Below are positions 7,136-11,664 of a DNA stretch of 11,664 nt, one piece after another. Position 1 is the stretch's first letter. Each line of letters starts with the position of its first letter. The stretch comes from JAGTVG01 sp964389805 (GTDB lineage Bacteria > Bacteroidota > Bacteroidia > Cytophagales > Cyclobacteriaceae). A model generated the notes under the pieces. The model saw only the letters and a program-made list of their open reading frames with translations. It made no database searches and was not told where the DNA came from. A program made the translations under genes and the position numbers. The stretch spans positions 1 to 11,664 of the forward strand of contig CAYMFU010000114.1 in assembly GCA_964389805.1 (NCBI GenBank), read 5' to 3'.

Positions 7136-8551
7136 ATGGTAGAGAAAAGCGGAAAAAATAATGACTTCCTGTGGAAGAAGATTATCAATGAACTTGTTCA
7201 ACCTTTTGTTGATCTGTTTCATACTTCAAGGGCTCTGTTTGGCCTGAATCTGTCCTACGTTCTTGAGGGTTTAACATATTTCGGAGTGGTGGGTCTGCTG
7301 GCGATTTTTTTCAACGAATTTATAGGCCTGGATGATATCAAGGCTGGTCAGATGGTAGGCTTTTTAACCGCAGGAATTACATTGGCCATGCTTTTTCTAG
7401 GGGCTACAGTCGATTGGGTAGGTGTTAGGAAAGCAATGTTGATAGCACTTTCATTCATGCTTATTGGAAGAATATTATTATCTGTTTCTCCAGCGATCGG
7501 AGTCCCGGGTTTATGGCAGTCAGCACACTGGATTGCCATACTGGGAATTGTAGGCATAATCATAGGCTATGGAATATATCAACCTGCCGCTTATGCGGGA
7601 GTAAAAAAATTTACCAGCGCAAAAACCTCGGCTATGGGATACGCTATGCTGTATGCCCTAATGAATCTGGGAGGATTTTTACCGGGATTGATCTCACCTC
7701 CATTAAGAAGGGCTTTCACAATCACCGGTGTGTTCTGGGTATATGTCATACTAACCATAGCTGGGATGATCGTAGTGGCTGTGATCATTACAAAAAAGGC
7801 AGAAAAACAAGCTGCTGAGAGAGCAATTGAAGAAGATAAGGCCCTTGGGAATCTGGTAATTGATGATGAGGATGAATTAAGTGGAATGACTTTAAAAGAA
7901 AAAGCTGCTTTCTATTTCCGGAATTTCCCTCTTAGGGATATGCGTTTTCTGTATTTCATCTTTATCCTGATCCCCGTACAAACGTTGTTCGCACATAACT
8001 GGTTGACGCTACCCCAATATACCAGCAGGGCTTTCGATGGATTTGTCAGCGATAATTTTGAATTTTTCGTTAATCTGAATCCAATCCTGATATTTATACT
8101 TACACCTATAGTGACGGCTTTCACTGCGAGAAAGAATACCTATAAAATGATGATCGTAGGAACATTTATAATGGGCTTCCCCACTTTTATCCTGGCATTC
8201 GGGCCGAACATATATACGCTTATGATCTACCTGATCATTATGACCGTAGGAGAGGCCATGTGGCAACCCAGGTTTCTCCAGTGGGTAGCAGAAATTGCCC
8301 CTAAAAATATGACGGGTATATATATGGGTATCGGCCAATTTCCATGGTTTCTAACTAAGGTCATCACTGCCCTGTATTCCGGGTGGTTCCTTATGAAATA
8401 TTGTCCTGAGGATACTCCGCCATCGGAAGTGAATACAGAAATGATGTGGTTGATTTATGGATTTATTGCTATATCTTCCTCTTTTGGTCTGATAGTAGCA
8501 AGAAAATGGATGTTGAAGGGATTCAAAATAAAACACGAATCAAACAAATAA
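7136..8551 (+). CDS. POT/PTR2-like major facilitator transporter
   Basis: This 471-residue polytopic inner-membrane transporter has about 12 or more hydrophobic segments, with a charged cytoplasmic loop (about 219-255, containing KKAEKQAAER and DDEDE) between its halves. Features of the proton-dependent oligopeptide transporter family include LEGLTYFGVVGLLAIFF in helix 1 and GATVDWVG after helix 2. A PTR2-like YALMNLGGFLPG lies near 173-184 and NLNPILIFILTPI near 313-325. The C-terminal half has GEAMWQP (372-378) and APKNMTGIYMGI (388-399). The ExxER proton-coupling motif of helix 1 is not intact: only Glu44 remains, with Tyr at the first Glu position and Gly in place of Arg. Peptides are therefore a guess as substrate. 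The stop is 4 bp before the GntP permease start, so the two are co-transcribed. The ATG at 7136 has no Shine-Dalgarno. Confidence 0.82.
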   Translation: MVEKSGKNNDFLWKKIINELVQPFVDLFHTSRALFGLNLSYVLEGLTYFGVVGLLAIFFNEFIGLDDIKAGQMVGFLTAGITLAMLFLGATVDWVGVRKAMLIALSFMLIGRILLSVSPAIGVPGLWQSAHWIAILGIVGIIIGYGIYQPAAYAGVKKFTSAKTSAMGYAMLYALMNLGGFLPGLISPPLRRAFTITGVFWVYVILTIAGMIVVAVIITKKAEKQAAERAIEEDKALGNLVIDDEDELSGMTLKEKAAFYFRNFPLRDMRFLYFIFILIPVQTLFAHNWLTLPQYTSRAFDGFVSDNFEFFVNLNPILIFILTPIVTAFTARKNTYKMMIVGTFIMGFPTFILAFGPNIYTLMIYLIIMTVGEAMWQPRFLQWVAEIAPKNMTGIYMGIGQFPWFLTKVITALYSGWFLMKYCPEDTPPSEVNTEMMWLIYGFIAISSSFGLIVARKWMLKGFKIKHESNK

Positions 8552-8555
8552 TCAA

Positions 8556-9872
8556 ATGCCTATTGTATATCTGTTAATTGGGATCTTACTCCTGATCCTC
8601 CTCACCACCGTTGTTAAACTTGATGCATTTTTATCTTTCATTCTGGTGGCCATTGGCATGGGTATTATCTCTGGAATGGACCTTTCAGCCATCAGTGGAT
8701 CTATAATTACTGGTATGGGGAATACCCTTGGTTTTATAGCGATAATCCTTGGATTTGGAGCTATGCTGGGCAAATTGATATCAGATAGTGGTGCTGCTCA
8801 ACGGATCTCTATAACACTTCTGAATAAATTTGGCAAGAAACATGTGATCTGGGCTTTAACCGCTGCCGGTTTTATTGTAGGTGTACCTTTATTCTATGGT
8901 GTAGGTTTTGTATTACTGGTTCCTTTGATGTTTACTATTGCGTATCGCGTCAAGCTGCCTGTAGTATACCTTGGCTTACCTATGATCACGGCACTTTCAG
9001 CTACACATTGTCTTCTGCCTCCCCATCCTGCTCCGACTGCCCTGGTAGAACAATTCAATGCAGATATGGGTACGACGATCTTATATGGGATCATCATTTG
9101 TATTCCAATTGTACTCGTAGCAGGCCCATTGTTTGCCAGAACTCTGAAGAAAATCAAATCTAATCCCCTTGAAGCATTTTATGATAAAAGAGAATTGAAA
9201 GATGAAGAAATGCCCGGATTTGGAATTAGCATCACAACGGCCTTGTTCCCCGTCGCCCTTATGATTCTGGCTTCCGTTACAAATCAATTTTTCCAGGGAG
9301 AATCTGTTTTATTGGATATTATCAATTTCATTGGAGATCCTACAATAGCCATGGTCTTAGCCGTAGTTTTCGCCATTTATACCCTGGGTATCAGACAAGG
9401 TAAAAAGGTGGGTGATGTAGCCGATTCCCTTGTGGATGGAGTTAAGAGCATTGCCATGATCCTGCTGATTATAGGCGGGGCCGGGGCACTTAAACAAATT
9501 CTTACAGATAGCGGCACCAATGATTACCTGGCCATGTTATTAAGGAATGTAAATGTCTCCCCAATCATATTAGGCTGGGGAATGGCCGTTGCAATCAGGT
9601 TGTCTATTGGATCAGCAACTGTTGCTGGTCTCACCACAGCAGGTATTATTGCCCCGCTGGTAGTCCAGACCGGCGCAGATCCAAACCTGATGGTCCTATC
9701 GGTTGGGGCTGGCAGTATTTTCTTTTCTCATGTTAATGACTCTGGATTCTGGTTGTTTAAGGAATATTTTAATTTAAGTGTAAAGGATACGATAAAGACC
9801 TGGTCAACAATGGAAGCCATACTTTCCATAGCCGGATTGCTGGCCGTTCTGATCCTGGATATATTCATTTAG
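8556..9872 (+). CDS. GntP-family permease (gluconate / D-serine type symporter)
   Basis: This 438-residue H+-symporter-type permease has the full length usual for GntP/GntT/DsdX proteins and a dozen or more membrane helices. Family hallmarks are LPPHPAPTALVEQFNADMG (153-171), IRLSIGSATVAGLTTAGI (347-364) and FFSHVNDSGFWLFKEYFNLS (389-408). A later DTIKTWSTMEAI (411-422) matches the GntP C-terminus. Known members carry gluconate, related sugar acids, citrate or D-serine, and sequence by eye cannot separate these. The 4-bp spacing to the upstream MFS gene indicates one transcript. The downstream D-amino-acid enzyme and RidA make a DsdX-like D-serine/D-threonine role attractive. The Tat-exported sugar-acid dehydratase at 2945 offers an alternative link to sugar acids, but it is distant and terminator-separated. 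Confidence 0.92.
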   Translation: MPIVYLLIGILLLILLTTVVKLDAFLSFILVAIGMGIISGMDLSAISGSIITGMGNTLGFIAIILGFGAMLGKLISDSGAAQRISITLLNKFGKKHVIWALTAAGFIVGVPLFYGVGFVLLVPLMFTIAYRVKLPVVYLGLPMITALSATHCLLPPHPAPTALVEQFNADMGTTILYGIIICIPIVLVAGPLFARTLKKIKSNPLEAFYDKRELKDEEMPGFGISITTALFPVALMILASVTNQFFQGESVLLDIINFIGDPTIAMVLAVVFAIYTLGIRQGKKVGDVADSLVDGVKSIAMILLIIGGAGALKQILTDSGTNDYLAMLLRNVNVSPIILGWGMAVAIRLSIGSATVAGLTTAGIIAPLVVQTGADPNLMVLSVGAGSIFFSHVNDSGFWLFKEYFNLSVKDTIKTWSTMEAILSIAGLLAVLILDIFI

Positions 9873-9941
9873 GAAAATTATACACCTTACCTTCTCTTTT
9901 TGTTTTCTTGTTTTCGAAGAGAAACTTTCGGTTATACGCTT

Positions 9942-9986
9942 ATCATAATATCCAATTGGAATTAGTACATTTTTATGCATTATGAT
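9942..9986. promoter_or_regulatory. Inverted repeats upstream of ridA-like gene, possible operator
   Basis: In the 184-bp gap between the permease and the RidA gene, ATCATAAT (9942-9949) is exactly complementary to ATTATGAT (9979-9986). Between the arms is a perfect 10-bp palindrome, TCCAATTGGA (9951-9960). No T-run follows the outer repeat, so it is not an intrinsic terminator. It could be an operator or mRNA structure adjusting expression of the second half of the cluster. The AT-rich setting makes chance plausible. Confidence 0.3.
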
Positions 9987-10056
9987 GGTTATTAAGAATA
10001 AATTTATAAATTGAATTGATAATTATAATAGATCAGGACACTCAAAATTTTTACTT

Positions 10057-10527
10057 ATGGACAATATATCTCCAAATGAAAAACTAAGCCAGCTGAAACT
10101 TAAACTTCCTCCTGCTCCAGCACCATTGGGAGTATATAAACCATTTTTAATTGTGGACCGTCTGGTATACGTTTCCGGTCATGGACCCATTATGTCAGAT
10201 GGTAGCCTGATGAAAGGGCGAGTAGGAAAGGATATGGATATCGAGGAAGGAAAAAAAGCTGCAAGGCAGGTAGGGCTGGCCATCCTGTCCACTTTAAAAA
10301 CTAATCTGGGTAATCTGAATCGTATAAAAAGGGTAATTAAAGTACTTGGAATGGTGAATTCAACAGCAGACTTCATAAAACATCCCTACGTGATCAACGG
10401 ATGCAGCGAGGTTTTTGCTGAGGTGTTTGGAGAAGAAAATGGAGTTGGTGTACGAAGTGCTGTTGGTATGGGATCATTGCCAGATAATATCCCGGTCGAA
10501 ATAGAAGCGGTATTTGAATTGATCTGA
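10057..10527 (+). CDS. RidA-family (YjgF/YER057c) enamine/imine deaminase
   Basis: This cytoplasmic enzyme of 156 residues is longer than classical RidA (about 128) because of an N-terminal extension. The RidA fold starts at about 18. LPPAPAPLGVYKP contains Tyr27, equivalent to the conserved Tyr of E. coli RidA. Arg133 (in GVRSAVGMGSLP) matches the essential Arg105, and Glu148 (in PVEIEAVF) matches Glu120, with the same 15-residue spacing. Keeping this Arg implies an active deaminase. RidA hydrolyses 2-aminoacrylate and related enamines released by PLP-dependent serine/threonine dehydratases. The next gene, 1 bp after its stop, encodes just such a PLP enzyme candidate, so this copy probably serves that reaction. 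A housekeeping RidA elsewhere is likely but not visible. Confidence 0.92.
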   Translation: MDNISPNEKLSQLKLKLPPAPAPLGVYKPFLIVDRLVYVSGHGPIMSDGSLMKGRVGKDMDIEEGKKAARQVGLAILSTLKTNLGNLNRIKRVIKVLGMVNSTADFIKHPYVINGCSEVFAEVFGEENGVGVRSAVGMGSLPDNIPVEIEAVFELI

Positions 10528-10528
10528 T

Positions 10529-11647
10529 ATGTTTTCCTCACGGGATTGGTACAGTATAAAAGAAATTGCGGATATTGACTCCCCTGCCCTGGTCATTTTC
10601 AAAGACCGGGTACTGAAGAACATCCAGCAGATGATTAACATGGTGGGGGGCAATACCGATCGCTTAATGCCACATATTAAAACCTATAAGATAGCTGAAG
10701 TAATAAAAATGCAGCTGGCATCCGGCATCAACAGGTTTAAATGTGCTACCATCGCCGAAGCAGAATTATTAGGAATGACAGGTGCAAAAAGTTCCCTCCT
10801 TGCCTACCAGCCTTCCCATGTAAAATTAAAACGTTTGATCCAGTTGTCAAATGCCTATCCTGACACCATCTTTTCAACGCTCATAGATAACAAATCATCG
10901 GCAGATATGATCAACTCATCTTTGACGTCACAAGATAAATCACTGGATATTTATATTGATGTTAATAATGGGAATAACCGAACCGGGATCCGTCCTGAAA
11001 AGGCACTTGACCTGTATGGTTATTGCCTTGACTTAAAAGCCATCAATGTTTTAGGATTACATGTTTATGATGGTCATATTCGAAATCCGGATCCCAGGGA
11101 AAGAAAAGAAGCTTGTGATAGGGATTTTACACAAATGAAATCACTGGCTGATAATCTGAAGAAGAAATATGGGATTATCCCTGAAATTATTGCAGGCGGT
11201 TCGCCTACCTTTCCGATTCATGCCGCAAGAGAGAATGTGATATGCAGCCCTGGAACTACTTTATTCTGGGATGCAGGATATGGCTCGAGGTTTCAGGATA
11301 TGGCTTTTAAAACATCTGCTGTTCTGATTTCCAGAATTTCATCAAATCCTTCTGAAGGACGATATTCCCTGGATCTGGGCCATAAAGCAGTTGCATCAGA
11401 GAATGCATTAGAGAATCGGGTGGTGTTTTTAAATATAGATGGCTTAAAGCCAGTTGGGCATAGCGAAGAACATCTCGTAGTTAATAACACAAGCAATATT
11501 GAATTGGATGTGGGCGATGTGATATATGGCCTGCCTTATCATATTTGTCCTACAACGGCTTTATATAATGAAGTGGTTGTTGTGGAAAACCAGCAGATCA
11601 TTGATCACTGGGAAGTAGTAGCCAGAAATAGAAAAATCAATTACTGA
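10529..11647 (+). CDS. D-serine dehydratase / D-threonine aldolase-like PLP enzyme (fold type III)
   Basis: This 372-residue enzyme has an alanine-racemase-like N-terminal TIM barrel (about 15-260) and a C-terminal beta domain. The predicted PLP-binding lysine is Lys51 in MPHIKTYK. Further family landmarks are IDVNNGNNRTG (143-153), GLHVYDGH (176-183), the phosphate-binding GGSPTF (223-228) and LDLGHKAV (281-288). HICPTTAL (338-345) supplies a His-x-Cys metal site. Eukaryotic D-serine dehydratase binds Zn2+ through a His-x-Cys pair, while D-threonine aldolases also need a divalent metal at the corresponding place. The reaction is thus either D-Ser/D-Thr deamination (to pyruvate or 2-oxobutyrate plus NH3) or D-Thr cleavage to glycine plus acetaldehyde. 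The preceding RidA gene, 1 bp away, favours a dehydratase, which releases an enamine. Exact substrate is unresolved. Confidence 0.88.
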   Translation: MFSSRDWYSIKEIADIDSPALVIFKDRVLKNIQQMINMVGGNTDRLMPHIKTYKIAEVIKMQLASGINRFKCATIAEAELLGMTGAKSSLLAYQPSHVKLKRLIQLSNAYPDTIFSTLIDNKSSADMINSSLTSQDKSLDIYIDVNNGNNRTGIRPEKALDLYGYCLDLKAINVLGLHVYDGHIRNPDPRERKEACDRDFTQMKSLADNLKKKYGIIPEIIAGGSPTFPIHAARENVICSPGTTLFWDAGYGSRFQDMAFKTSAVLISRISSNPSEGRYSLDLGHKAVASENALENRVVFLNIDGLKPVGHSEEHLVVNNTSNIELDVGDVIYGLPYHICPTTALYNEVVVVENQQIIDHWEVVARNRKINY

Positions 11648-11649
11648 TT

Positions 11650-11664
11650 ATGCAATTAATATTT
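11650..11664 (+). CDS. Possible start of the next gene of the cluster (cut by window edge)
   Basis: An ATG lies 2 bp after the stop of the PLP enzyme and stays open for the five codons left (MQLIF). Spacing like that of the preceding gene pairs suggests another gene of the same operon, but five codons cannot identify it. Confidence 0.35.

Noticed and set aside
8009..8338. 109-codon minus-strand ORF, with other minus-strand ORFs inside the transporter and permease genes
   Set aside because: All lie inside strongly supported membrane-protein genes; the His/Tyr/Arg-rich or Pro/Ile-rich products are typical antisense shadows of hydrophobic codons.
9890..9930. TTCTCTT...AAGAGAA repeat after the permease gene as a terminator
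   Set aside because: The loop is about 18 nt, the stem is weak and no T-run follows, so it does not argue for termination between the permease and RidA genes.

Overview
The window looks like chromosomal DNA of a Bacteroidota bacterium, probably a free-living, Cytophagia- or Flavobacteriia-like species. It is AT-rich, and most start codons lack a Shine-Dalgarno sequence and follow A/T-rich leaders. The gene repertoire also fits: membrane pyrophosphatase, a secreted subtilase with a long insertion, an outer-membrane barrel protein, a Tat-exported enolase-superfamily enzyme and a D-threonine-aldolase-like PLP enzyme beside RidA. No RNA gene, insertion sequence, CRISPR array or phage gene was seen. 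The assignment rests on protein character only.

Left part (1-2761), ion transport and envelope. Two minus-strand genes come first: the N-terminal part of a membrane-bound pyrophosphatase (hppA, running off the left edge) and a Na+/Ca2+-exchanger-family antiporter with NCKX-like residues in its second alpha repeat. A plus-strand secreted protein, probably an outer-membrane beta-barrel, diverges from the exchanger and ends before a good intrinsic terminator.

Middle part (2945-6817), mostly single-gene units. A mandelate racemase/D-mannonate dehydratase-type enolase-superfamily enzyme carries a twin-arginine signal and is followed by a strong terminator. Next is an unrecognised secreted protein with four cysteines. 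It converges, across a hairpin, on a minus-strand exported S8 serine protease with a roughly 165-residue insertion between its catalytic Asp and His.

Right part (7136-11664), a plus-strand transport and catabolism cluster. A POT/PTR2-like MFS transporter is followed 4 bp later by a GntP-family permease. After a 184-bp gap come a RidA-family enamine/imine deaminase and, 1 bp later, a fold-type III PLP enzyme of the D-serine dehydratase/D-threonine aldolase family. A further gene probably starts at 11650. The best joint reading is a D-amino-acid (D-serine/D-threonine-like) or D-amino-acid-peptide utilisation module: uptake by the two transporters, PLP-dependent deamination or aldol cleavage, and removal of the reactive enamine by RidA. 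The individual family calls are secure. The pathway, and a common transcript across the 184-bp gap, are inference.
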